Below, piece after piece: positions 24,383 to 31,206 of a stretch of DNA of 64,000 bases. The stretch spans positions 2,753,001 to 2,817,000 of the forward strand of contig VISH01000002.1 in the NCBI GenBank assembly GCA_007827375.1, in the 5' to 3' direction. Source of the DNA: Alteromonadaceae bacterium 2753L.S.0a.02 (GTDB lineage Bacteria > Pseudomonadota > Gammaproteobacteria > Pseudomonadales > Cellvibrionaceae). The notes below the pieces were generated by a model, which saw only the letters and a program-made list of their open reading frames with translations, was not told where the DNA came from and did not search any database. Both the position numbers and the translations under genes were made by a program. The number at the start of each line of letters is the position of its first letter. Position 1 is the first letter of the stretch.

Positions 24383-25372
24383 ATGCTTACGCCATCCAAC
24401 AAAAATTCGCCAGGTTATAAAATTACGCTTAATGGGCGCGACATTACGCCCAAGCTCTCGCCCTTAATTGAGCTTGAAATTGTCGAATACAACGGCAGCA
24501 CGGCAGACACTTTAAGCATTACTTTGGCCGATACAGAAGGGTTGGCATTCCCACCATTGGGCGGAGAATTAACAGCGGCAATTGGCTGGCATGGCGACAG
24601 TTTGCAATACAAAGGTGCGTTCACTATTGATGAAGTGTCTCACAGCGGCAGTCCTGCCGTGCTGAAACTGCACGCCCGTAGTGCAGATTTAGTGGCGGGT
24701 TTACCGGGCAAAAAAAGCCGTAGCTGGCAGCGTATTAGTTTAGAAAAACTGGTGGCACACATCGCCGCCGACCATGGCTTGCAATACAAAATAAGCCCGC
24801 GCCTAGCGGCAATTAATTTAGTTTCACCACAACAGACCAATGAAAGCGATTTACATTTTTTAAATCGTTTTGCACACGTGCACGATGCCATTGCCACCGT
24901 AAAAAACGGTGTGCTGTTGTTTTTAAAAAAAGCAGAAGCGAAAACGGCAAGCGGGGTGAGCCTCCCGCCTGTGGTGGTGCAACAAACACAAGGCAACCGT
25001 TGGTTTTACCGCCAAACCGAACGCAACACATTTACCGGCGTTCGTGCGCGCTGGCACAGCAAAGAGCTGGGCGCTTACAAGTACGAGCAAGCCGGTGAAG
25101 ATGAACGCGCAACCTTGTTGCCGGGCACCTTCGATAACGCGGAGGCAGCCTATCAAGCTGCCTTTGCAGAGCTTGAGCGCCTGCAACGTGGGCAAGCAGT
25201 GTTAAACCTGTACCTAGCTTTAGGCAAGCCCGAAGCGGCGCCAGAATCGCCGCTAGAAGCCAAAGGCCATCATGCCGCTATTTCCGGCCAGGCTTGGGTA
25301 ATCACCCGTACCAGCCACCGAATAAGCCCCCAGGGCTACACGACAGAAATAGAAGCCGAAACCCGCCCATAG
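24383..25372 (+). CDS. D: Late control protein D, baseplate hub (gpD)
   Basis: A 329-aa gpD protein related to the T4 gp27 / VgrG hub fold. It shows Y-K-I-T-L-N-G-R-D-I-T, the L-S-I-T-L-A-D-T-E-G-L segment, H-A-R-S-A-D-L, and F-L-N-R-F-A-H in the middle. Despite its historical name it is structural: it caps the tube and holds the gpV spike. It is the last gene of the tail operon and is followed by ogr. Confidence 0.95.
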   Translation: MLTPSNKNSPGYKITLNGRDITPKLSPLIELEIVEYNGSTADTLSITLADTEGLAFPPLGGELTAAIGWHGDSLQYKGAFTIDEVSHSGSPAVLKLHARSADLVAGLPGKKSRSWQRISLEKLVAHIAADHGLQYKISPRLAAINLVSPQQTNESDLHFLNRFAHVHDAIATVKNGVLLFLKKAEAKTASGVSLPPVVVQQTQGNRWFYRQTERNTFTGVRARWHSKELGAYKYEQAGEDERATLLPGTFDNAEAAYQAAFAELERLQRGQAVLNLYLALGKPEAAPESPLEAKGHHAAISGQAWVITRTSHRISPQGYTTEIEAETRP

Positions 25373-25420
25373 TTGATGAAAAAACACCCCAAGGGGTAAT
25401 ATATATCCCTAAAGGGGTAA
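25373..25420 (+). promoter_or_regulatory. ogr promoter overlapped by a repressor-type operator
   Basis: TTGATG (25373-25378) and TAATAT (25397-25402) with an 18-bp spacer form a promoter for ogr. The block 25391-25420 has the layout AAGGGGTAA, then TATCCCT, then AAAGGGGTAA and matches 25 of 30 positions of 36532-36561 in the lysis-lysogeny switch. The shared operator suggests that the prophage repressor blocks ogr directly. Confidence 0.7.
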
Positions 25421-25439
25421 AAAATACTAGGGGGGGAAT

Positions 25440-25793
25440 ATGGCCGACACATCAAACGAATCACCGCGAGCAAGTCAAATGCGCTTAACCTGCCCGCACT
25501 GTGGAGGACACGCCCGCGTGCGTCACAGTCGCGAGCTATCCAAGTTATTTAGAGATGGCATTATTGAATGCCAGAATATTACACAATGCGGCTGGCGTGG
25601 CCGTTTTGGATTTGAGCTAATTGCTACACTGACCCCCAGCGCCAACCCCAACCCAGAAGTACAGCTAGAACAGAGCGCCTATGTGCTTCCAGACAGCCCC
25701 CATGCATTGCCCCAAAAACTGCGCACCCACACGCTTAGCCCACAGCAACTGGCCGAGCGTGATCAGCTGGACTTTTTCAAAGTACGGGCATAA
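25440..25793 (+). CDS. ogr: Ogr/Delta-type late transcription activator
   Basis: A 117-aa zinc-finger activator of the Ogr/Delta family. Metal ligands are C-P-H-C (about residues 18-21) and C-x(5)-C in E-C-Q-N-I-T-Q-C-G (about 42-48), followed by the aromatic F-G-F-E segment. P2 Ogr is 72 aa; here the N-terminus has about 13 extra residues and the C-terminus is longer. The GGGGGG ribosome site favours the ATG at 25440 over one at 25479. It should bind the three CTGTA-N11-TACAG dyads and recruit RNA polymerase to the late operons. Confidence 0.93.
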   Translation: MADTSNESPRASQMRLTCPHCGGHARVRHSRELSKLFRDGIIECQNITQCGWRGRFGFELIATLTPSANPNPEVQLEQSAYVLPDSPHALPQKLRTHTLSPQQLAERDQLDFFKVRA

Positions 25794-25825
25794 AAAAACC
25801 GGCGTTTATCTGCGCCGGTTTTTTT
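25792..25825. terminator. Bidirectional intrinsic terminator
   Basis: Arms AAACCGGCG and CGCCGGTTT with an 8-nt loop are flanked by an A run on the left and a T run on the right, so the hairpin has a T tract on both strands. It ends ogr transcription from the left and the XRE-regulator operon from the right. Confidence 0.92.
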
Positions 25826-25846
25826 ATATCGTTCGTAGGTGTGGTG

Positions 25847-26068
25847 TTATTTTTGTTTTTCGATCTCTTCGCGTACCTCACATAATATTACTCTTGCGCC
25901 GGCGCGGGCATCGTCCGTTAACAACTCGCCTGGAATCTGTAATAAATCTTCAATCACAGCAAGCTTTCTAATTACGTGCGCAAAGTTAAGCTTTGGCCGT
26001 GCGTCTTCTATCGTTACGATCTTCCTTTCATCGTCGCCAATCGCTTGTGCATTGGTATTACCACTCAC
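25847..26068 (-). CDS. Small phage protein of unknown function
   Basis: A 73-aa protein read from a GTG with AAGGAG upstream. It is acidic at the end and mainly helical (residues 20-70), with no recognised domain. It is the last gene of a three-gene operon with the 64-aa protein and the XRE regulator, just before the shared terminator. Confidence 0.6.
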   Translation of the reverse strand: MSGNTNAQAIGDDERKIVTIEDARPKLNFAHVIRKLAVIEDLLQIPGELLTDDARAGARVILCEVREEIEKQK

Positions 26069-26104
26069 TTATCGCGCTCCTTCTACTGCTTGCTTTTCCA
26101 CCAC

Positions 26105-26299
26105 CTAGTGTGCAGGTTCATTATGTTTTATATGCAGGCTAACGTTAACCCCCTGTTGCCTCAATTCCGCATACTTGGCCACCAGCTGAAAGTTACATAA
26201 ATCCATCGCGGTAAGTTCAACACCGGGTGCAAGTTCTTGTAACGTGGTGGTAGCAGTCACCCGGTTTTTTTTTGTTTCGATTGTTTGTTTGTTGTCCAT
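26105..26299 (-). CDS. Small phage protein of unknown function
   Basis: A 64-aa protein. The ATG at 26299 is preferred to one at 26341 because GGTGAAG precedes it by about 4 nt. Residues 20-45 contain L-Q-E-L-A-P-G-V-E-L-T-A, and the end is basic and histidine-rich. I do not recognise it. A perfect 7-bp hairpin overlaps its ribosome site (26306-26327). Confidence 0.55.
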   Translation of the reverse strand: MDNKQTIETKKNRVTATTTLQELAPGVELTAMDLCNFQLVAKYAELRQQGVNVSLHIKHNEPAH

Positions 26300-26305
26300 T
26301 TTCTT

Positions 26306-26327
26306 CACCGTCCAAAAAATGACGGTG
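26306..26327 (-). promoter_or_regulatory. Hairpin over a ribosome binding site
   Basis: CACCGTC and GACGGTG form a perfect 7-bp stem with an 8-nt loop. On the minus-strand transcript the second arm contains the GGTG of the ribosome site for the gene starting at 26299, so it could restrain translation of that gene after the regulator gene. Confidence 0.5.
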
Positions 26328-26391
26328 CGATATTGCGCCAAATAGCCTTATTTTGTAAGGGAATTTCATAAGCAATTTCTGAGAATTTCGC

Positions 26392-27291
26392 TTATCGGGC
26401 TTGATTTTGACGAAATTCCATAATATTTCGCGCCAAAACGACAAAACGCCCTTTGTGGTTGGGTGGTACGTGGCTGAATAGCTCGAAAATCAGCTCGTCA
26501 CGTAGCTGCTGCACCTTGCGAGCTTTAAAAAAACCAGGAAAGCGATGCATCTTAACCAGGAAACCGGTTGTGTCTTTTAAGTGGAACCCGAGCTTTAAGC
26601 GGTAAGCCGCTTGTACTGGAATGTTGGTTGACCGATCTGGGTTTTCATATCCCAAATAGCGCTCTTCAGAGACCCCGATTACTTCAGCCATTTGTTCGAT
26701 TGAGTACCCCGACTTTTCTCGTAGTGCTCGCAACACAAACCCTGTTGACTCGTAGTAATCGGCTCTAAATTCTTCTAAATCCAGCTCTCTGGGTGCCATG
26801 AAATCGTCTGGATAGTTAGACACTTCGGCTAGTCGATCCCAAAACAGGGCCGTGAGCTTCACCCCTAGTTCTTCAAGATCATTCGCAAGGAACATCATAA
26901 GGGCATAAAACTGCTTCTTAGAGAGCAAGCTTGAATGCAACAGGGCGCACAGTGAATGCTCGTCCATAGTGTCCCAATGGGTCTGAATCAGGGTGCCCTT
27001 CAATAGCGCGAGCATCGATACCTGGCTAAGCCACGAAAACGCAGCAATAACATGCAGTGAGCGGTTATTAGGGTAGCTGGCCTGCGCGTAGGCACGCCAA
27101 GTGCCAGGCTTTAACCCTTTGATACGCCGGGCGATTTTTTCCGGCGACCAGCATTGTTGCCGGTATATCCACGCCAAGGCGTGACCCACTCCCTCTTTGA
27201 ATGCCGTCTCTCTCTCATTTATGGCGTTTATTTCCTTCTGGGTGGCGATCCTTGCATCATCGTCATTTATTCTTTTAGTTCCACTACTCAT
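26392..27291 (-). CDS. XRE-type HTH regulator with a large N-terminal domain
   Basis: A 299-aa protein. A helix-turn-helix of XRE type lies at about 178-215 (L-R-A-L-R-E-K-S-G-Y-S-I-E-Q-M-A-E-V-I-G, then V-S-E-E-R-Y-L-G-Y-E-N). The first 170 residues contain a second possible HTH (W-S-P-E-K-I-A-R-R-I near 47-56) and a helical domain with no recognised family. It is transcribed divergently from the hydrolase gene with only 17 bp between start codons, so each promoter must lie inside the other gene. It is not the P2-type repressor, which is encoded at 36718. It probably regulates the hydrolase and itself. Confidence 0.75.
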   Translation of the reverse strand: MSSGTKRINDDDARIATQKEINAINERETAFKEGVGHALAWIYRQQCWSPEKIARRIKGLKPGTWRAYAQASYPNNRSLHVIAAFSWLSQVSMLALLKGTLIQTHWDTMDEHSLCALLHSSLLSKKQFYALMMFLANDLEELGVKLTALFWDRLAEVSNYPDDFMAPRELDLEEFRADYYESTGFVLRALREKSGYSIEQMAEVIGVSEERYLGYENPDRSTNIPVQAAYRLKLGFHLKDTTGFLVKMHRFPGFFKARKVQQLRDELIFELFSHVPPNHKGRFVVLARNIMEFRQNQAR

Positions 27292-27308
27292 TTGGAGAAC
27301 CTTGTAAC

Positions 27309-28127
27309 ATGTTAACTATTGACAATATAAAATTATGTGGTACTGGTGCACGGCACATGCATCTTAAATCTAATTCTCAAACAATGCTATTCGTGCCAGG
27401 CGCGCTGCAAGATATCGAGAGCATAAAGCAACTTAACGCGGGTTTTTCATCTAACTTTAACTACCACATTGTGGAGTTGCCCGGCTCCGGCCATGCTGGG
27501 CCGCTGCATTCGAGCTACCCGGTATCGTTTCTTAGCGAGTGCCTTGCCGAATATGTAGAAACCTTCATCAAAGGGCCGTGTCACCTTGTATCCTGTAGTT
27601 ATGCAACCGGTATAGCGATCGAGTACGCAAAAAAAAATAGTCAAAGAATACAAACACTTACGCTAGCGGGTGCCATGCAGGAAATACCCCAGGCGTCCTG
27701 GCAGATAGTGCTAGGCTTAATGGCCGACTCTCTCAGATCACCACAAAAATTTGCCAGCGATTTCGTGGAGCTCTTAACCGCTTCTGACCGGCCAATACCC
27801 AAGCTAGAGACTATAAAAAAGGCAACATTAAGGAAAACGCGTAAGTACACACATTCAGAATTTTGGACTTTCATTTACAACACCATTCGATTGATGTCTT
27901 ATAGGGCAACCGATCTGGATCAAATAACCTGCCCCACGCTGTGTTTCACCGGGGAATATGACCCCTTTGTAACACCGGAAAAATGCAAAGCGTTAGCGGA
28001 TAATATCCCAAACGCTATGTTTTCCCTCATCCCTGATACAGATCACCTTTTCCACATTGAACGTCACGATTTGACCATTGATCTGATTACAAGCTTTATT
28101 CAAAACAGAGCCCGCCTGGCTGCATAG
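27309..28127 (+). CDS. RhlA-like alpha/beta hydrolase-fold protein
   Basis: A 272-aa alpha/beta-hydrolase. The order of motifs is L-F-V-P-G-A-L near 28 (oxyanion region), V-E-L-P-G-S-G-H, the nucleophile elbow L-V-S-C-S-Y-A-T-G near 95, the acid in G-E-Y-D near 217, and the base in D-T-D-H near 241. The elbow is S-x-S-x-A, not G-x-S-x-G, which recalls L-V-S-A-S-W-G-G of RhlA, the Pseudomonas 3-(3-hydroxyacyloxy)acid synthase, as do the N-G-A-like and D-L-P-like motifs. The similarity is judged by eye. GGAGA precedes the ATG. It is the only rightward gene between ogr and the repressor, so it could be expressed in lysogens as a conversion gene. Confidence 0.7.
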   Translation: MLTIDNIKLCGTGARHMHLKSNSQTMLFVPGALQDIESIKQLNAGFSSNFNYHIVELPGSGHAGPLHSSYPVSFLSECLAEYVETFIKGPCHLVSCSYATGIAIEYAKKNSQRIQTLTLAGAMQEIPQASWQIVLGLMADSLRSPQKFASDFVELLTASDRPIPKLETIKKATLRKTRKYTHSEFWTFIYNTIRLMSYRATDLDQITCPTLCFTGEYDPFVTPEKCKALADNIPNAMFSLIPDTDHLFHIERHDLTIDLITSFIQNRARLAA

Positions 28128-28239
28128 TCAATTATAAATGGGTATGCAATACGGCTAGGCGGGCGTATCCGAATAGCGAGCGTACGATGTTGTGCGCTCC
28201 CTCACTGCTTTTTCTTAATAATTAAAGGTCAACGCTAGG

Positions 28240-28551
28240 CTAGAACGGTATGTCATCAAACTGCATTGCTTCATCTCGGGTTTGTAAATCACTTACAATA
28301 AATTCCTTTTTCGGTTTATCTATTTTTGTGAGATTACTCCAGCTTGTACGCCGATTTCGAACAATAGCGACTGCCTCAAGTATCACGAAAATTCCAGCCG
28401 GATATAACTTAGCTAGGCGTGCGGCTTCGATTTCAGCTTTGCTGCGCCAACCATGAATAAAGCGGGGCGCTTTGTGATTTGGCAGCCTGTTGCCGACAAC
28501 CCCATATAGCACTTCACTTACATCTACAACCATCCAAAACTTATAAGTCAT
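28240..28551 (-). CDS. Phage protein ending in an SSB-type C-terminal tail
   Basis: A 103-aa protein with no OB fold. Its centre has W-R-S-K-A-E-I-E-A-A-R-L-A-K-L-Y-P-A-G and F-V-I-L-E-A, a pattern of short phage proteins of unknown role. The last residues are M-Q-F-D-D-I-P-F, the same as the D-D-I-P-F tail by which bacterial SSB recruits PriA, RecO, RecQ, exonuclease I and others. It overlaps the preceding gene by one base (TAATG) and ends the minus-strand operon. It may recruit or compete for host SSB partners. Confidence 0.7.
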   Translation of the reverse strand: MTYKFWMVVDVSEVLYGVVGNRLPNHKAPRFIHGWRSKAEIEAARLAKLYPAGIFVILEAVAIVRNRRTSWSNLTKIDKPKKEFIVSDLQTRDEAMQFDDIPF

Positions 28552-28892
28552 TATTCATCAGCCTCCACCGGCAACATATTAACCGTTTCGCCAGCAAGCC
28601 CATGCGTACAGTCAGCTAAATACAACCACTGGCCATTTCGTATAAATGCATGGCAACGCCGTTTCTTTGGGTCGCCATGATAAGGGGCGCGTAATAATAG
28701 CGATGGTGAGAACGTAGGCTTTTTTAAATCGCCGTTAAAATCCCATTTAGGGTAGTCGTGGCTATTTGTCCAAATAACGTGTAACGAATCACAGCCAGGG
28801 CAATGCGCGACGAAGCCTAAAGTTTCGCCCATGCTGTTAACTAAAGGTTCTATGAGGTCTTGAACATTCAAGCTAGCTTGAGCTTCCATCAT
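28551..28892 (-). CDS. Conserved phage protein (DUF6527-like, Cys-rich)
   Basis: A 113-aa protein with H-C-P-G-C, G-D-L-x-x-P-T-F-S-P-S-L-L, R-C-H-A-F-I-R-N-G and D-C-T-H-x-L-A-G-x-T-V motifs, a pattern shared by many phage proteins that I associate with DUF6527. Conserved Cys and His suggest bound zinc. The function is unknown. Its start overlaps the end of the DUF1353 gene by 4 bp. Confidence 0.75.
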   Translation of the reverse strand: MMEAQASLNVQDLIEPLVNSMGETLGFVAHCPGCDSLHVIWTNSHDYPKWDFNGDLKKPTFSPSLLLRAPYHGDPKKRRCHAFIRNGQWLYLADCTHGLAGETVNMLPVEADE

Positions 28893-29281
28893 TTACCCCC
28901 GTTAGTTTTGCGGTTCCAATAAATCCACCCCCCCAAACGCACCGCCCCATAAAATACCCAGCGTTTAAAAAAGCTTACGCCAGTACCCTTCATAGCTGTC
29001 AAATATTCCTGATCGCACTGCTTGCGGGTGAATCGAGTCTCACCCACCATCTTAGGCACCCGCCCTTTTTTAGAATATAAATAATCGTGCAAAACACTCG
29101 CCTGGCGGTGTTTTCCGTTAACAGCAAAAAACACACGCGCAAAAGCTGGAATACTCGCGAAATCTGTTTCAAAACCAGTTGGTACTTTAATGGTACCTAC
29201 CTCTGGCCGGTAATAATTAAGAGGTTTTGCGAGTTCGAATTGTGAGTCTTTACTAATAAAACATAAGCATTCTGTAAACAT
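28889..29281 (-). CDS. DUF1353 family phage protein
   Basis: A 130-aa DUF1353 protein. Signature motifs are V-P-x-G-F-x-T-D-F-A-S-I-P and A-S-V-L-H-D-Y-L-Y. The C-terminus has a hydrophobic W-V-F-Y-G-A-V-R-L-G-G-W-I-Y segment. DUF1353 genes often sit beside endolysin genes in phages, as here, but their role is not established. Translationally coupled within the minus-strand operon. Confidence 0.85.
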   Translation of the reverse strand: MFTECLCFISKDSQFELAKPLNYYRPEVGTIKVPTGFETDFASIPAFARVFFAVNGKHRQASVLHDYLYSKKGRVPKMVGETRFTRKQCDQEYLTAMKGTGVSFFKRWVFYGAVRLGGWIYWNRKTNGGK

Positions 29282-29293
29282 GGGTTGATTCTC

Positions 29294-29656
29294 CTAATCT
29301 AGAATTAAAGTGGAATCTACATCACCAATAAATCTGGCCATTTTAGGCATTAAATAAGTATCACCTTTTAAAATGTTCTCTAGGTCTGAAAGCAGCTTAT
29401 GCAAATCTTTGCAAACATTTTCTGGCGCTTCTTCAGGTTGCGATTCATGGCAATCGTCAATCACTTGTTGTATTGCATCCGCCGCGAATCCTGCCCACGT
29501 TTCAAGTGTGTTTAAATCAACCTGGCTATCTGATTCGTCGAGTACTTGGGCCATGCAATGGGGGCAACGTGATTCCCCTTTTTTTTGCGGGTGGTCTGGA
29601 AGTTTGGCGAAATTATGGCCTCGCTCGCAGGTTTCTATTACAGCGTGGTTTTCCAT
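29294..29656 (-). CDS. Small zinc-ribbon-like phage protein
   Basis: A 120-aa protein. Cysteines in C-E-R-G-H and C-P-H-C (residues about 9 and 31-34) suggest a zinc-binding N-terminus; the rest is acidic and helical. The ATG at 29656 has GGGAGGG 9 nt upstream and is preferred to a TTG at 29674. It begins 2 nt after the endolysin stop. No known function. Confidence 0.65.
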   Translation of the reverse strand: MENHAVIETCERGHNFAKLPDHPQKKGESRCPHCMAQVLDESDSQVDLNTLETWAGFAADAIQQVIDDCHESQPEEAPENVCKDLHKLLSDLENILKGDTYLMPKMARFIGDVDSTLILD

Positions 29657-29657
29657 T

Positions 29658-30035
29658 TTATTTAGCCCTCCCAATTATTTTTGTTCGCTTGTCCCACCGG
29701 GCAGGCCTACCCGTACGGCTGTCGATATGAACAAACGTGTTATACAGGCCAAACCCGTATTTATTGGGGTAGTTCTCACACAGCCATACATATAAGGCGG
29801 CGGGGTCTGGCACAGGTAAATCCATAGCACGGCACATTGGATGCTGGGATGTGTCTTTTGATCCTTGTTCGCGATTATGTGCAAGGCAGCGGGCGCCGCT
29901 ACTCGGTGTAATAGGCGCGCCGACAAAATCGCGGCAGGCATCAGCTAATTGCAGTGTTACCGCGTCCATGGTGTCTAGCCCGCAACCACAGCGGCAGGCG
30001 ATTTCATGGCGGTTGAAATATTTACTAATTTTCAC
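29658..30035 (-). CDS. Peptidase M15 family endolysin (D-Ala-D-Ala / L-Ala-D-Glu type)
   Basis: A 125-aa M15_3-type zinc peptidase, which cleaves peptidoglycan stem peptides. Conserved elements are F-N-R-H-E-I-A-C-R-C-G-C-G at the N-terminus, S-S-G-A-R, H-x(4)-A-M-D-L with zinc ligands His and Asp, and F-V-H-I-D-S-R with the last zinc His. The GTG at 30035 has AAGGA 9 nt upstream; a TTG at 30044 is closer than a ribosome site allows. It is the only recognisable endolysin in the prophage, yet it lies 20 kb from the holin-like genes and on the other strand. Confidence 0.85.
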   Translation of the reverse strand: MKISKYFNRHEIACRCGCGLDTMDAVTLQLADACRDFVGAPITPSSGARCLAHNREQGSKDTSQHPMCRAMDLPVPDPAALYVWLCENYPNKYGFGLYNTFVHIDSRTGRPARWDKRTKIIGRAK

Positions 30036-30047
30036 AATTGACAATCC

Positions 30048-30131
30048 TTAAACCAGGTTTGTAATTATTGCTAAGGTAAGCAGTGCTGCCCCAGCAATCA
30101 GCCAGGGCCAACCAAGGGGATTGTTATTCAC
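30048..30131 (-). CDS. Possible 27-aa single-span membrane peptide
   Basis: A GTG frame overlapping the preceding gene by 8 bp and ending 12 bp before the endolysin start. About 22 of the 27 residues form one hydrophobic helix (G-W-P-W-L-I-A-G-A-A-L-L-T-L-A-I-I). The ribosome site is poor, but compact operon placement and the transmembrane character support it. A pinholin- or releasin-like role next to the endolysin is a speculation. Confidence 0.45.
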   Translation of the reverse strand: MNNNPLGWPWLIAGAALLTLAIITNLV

Positions 30132-30381
30132 TTGGTGCAGCCAGGTGTGCGGCAAAAAGTTTGTCGGTTGTGTCCACAAGGCTTTGTAATTTATCAACTT
30201 GCTTTTGTAGCAATTCTTTCTCTTTAGTAATAACGCCCCTTAGCGTTTCGCTATTTGTTTGAATCGTTATACTTCTTGGGGAGTTTGAAATTTCAAAAAC
30301 AGTTTCTTTTTCCAGCTCCTCAAGGGTTCGTATAAGTCTTGTTTTATCGTTTAAGTCTTCAAGTGCTTTTTTTGTACTCAT
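30124..30381 (-). CDS. Coiled-coil phage protein of unknown function
   Basis: An 85-aa protein with heptad patterns at residues 5-27 and 50-77 separated by a short beta-like section (F-E-I-S-N-S-P-R-S-I-T-I-Q-T). No family recognised. It sits between the 120-aa protein and the small membrane peptide in the minus-strand operon. Confidence 0.65.
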   Translation of the reverse strand: MSTKKALEDLNDKTRLIRTLEELEKETVFEISNSPRSITIQTNSETLRGVITKEKELLQKQVDKLQSLVDTTDKLFAAHLAAPSE

Positions 30382-30404
30382 GTGTATTTTCCTTTTCGTT
30401 AGCG

Positions 30405-30767
30405 TTAATCGTCGTCATTCGGGCTGGCAGCCCGTTCTGCTTCAACCTGATTAATACGGTTGTCAATAATTTGCATGCCTTCTCGCAAAGTCTCGCGCAT
30501 ATTTTCGAGCCAATGGCGGCTGTTGGCTGTTGTGGCTTGCTTCACCAATCGCCGAGCTAAGACTTGCTCGCAACCGGTTAAAACAGAGAAGTTGTAAAAT
30601 TTTCCTTCTGTAGACTGCGTAAAAAAATCTAAATCGCTTGTGCAATAGTGCCCACCAGGACCACCTTGCCAGATGTATTCACCACCGGCCCGTAACTGAA
30701 CGGGAAAGGGCTTTTTCTGACGTTGCGCGCTGTATCGGCTGTCGCGTCTCACATTGGCATAAATCAT
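30405..30767 (-). CDS. Phage protein of unknown function
   Basis: A 120-aa protein with an N-terminal basic, glycine-rich half (G-G-E-Y-I-W-Q-G-G-P-G-G-H-Y) and a helical C-terminal half ending in acidic residues. No family recognised. Its ATG overlaps the stop of the preceding gene by one base (TAATG), with GGAGGAA upstream, so it is coupled and well translated. Confidence 0.7.
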   Translation of the reverse strand: MIYANVRRDSRYSAQRQKKPFPVQLRAGGEYIWQGGPGGHYCTSDLDFFTQSTEGKFYNFSVLTGCEQVLARRLVKQATTANSRHWLENMRETLREGMQIIDNRINQVEAERAASPNDDD

Positions 30768-31090
30768 TAGTGAATTCCTCCAACTACGGTTGCAGCGCAG
30801 CTAAGCTTTTTTGCGGCGATATCCGAAAATGTTTTATATACGGTATGCTCTCGAGAGTGTTCACACAGCAGCCCAGCAAGCTTCAAACCCTTTGCGTATT
30901 TCTGCGCATCACTAGCGTCAAGGCGGCCGCAAAAAGACGCAGCGACGACGGGTGCGGTGTCGTTAATTTCTGCTCCCATGTGAAACACAACAACAGATAG
31001 GTTTGAATAAAAACGATCTGAGTCAATCGGATTAAGCGCATCGATTTCGATAGCTGTTTTTAGTGGTGTTTTAACTAGCCTAATTTTCAC
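30767..31090 (-). CDS. Phage protein of unknown function
   Basis: A 107-aa protein. The GTG at 31090 is chosen because GAGGAAG lies 7 nt upstream; a longer frame to 31165 has no ribosome site. It overlaps the end of the 38-aa membrane peptide. There is a D-A-S-D-A-Q-K-Y-A-K-G-L-K-L-A helix, and a Cys-x(7)-Cys pair lies at the end. No family recognised. Confidence 0.65.
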   Translation of the reverse strand: MKIRLVKTPLKTAIEIDALNPIDSDRFYSNLSVVVFHMGAEINDTAPVVAASFCGRLDASDAQKYAKGLKLAGLLCEHSREHTVYKTFSDIAAKKLSCAATVVGGIH

Positions 31091-31196
31091 GGTTGGTCTT
31101 CCTCTTAATTTGGTTTTTAAAAAACGTAAAAATAATAATTTCGCCGACAATGCAGATAGCCGCAAAAGCGAATAAAACGTTTATTGATAAGTCCAT
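31080..31196 (-). CDS. 38-aa single-span membrane protein
   Basis: An ATG frame with a very strong AAAGGGGGGGG ribosome site, overlapping the following gene by 11 bp. Residues 5-27 are one hydrophobic helix with the start outside and a basic tail (K-N-Q-I-K-R-K-T-N-R) that should face the cytoplasm. It fills the gap between the membrane-HTH protein and the next gene. No known family. Confidence 0.6.
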   Translation of the reverse strand: MDLSINVLFAFAAICIVGEIIIFTFFKNQIKRKTNREN

Positions 31197-31206
31197 ACCC
31201 CCCCCT

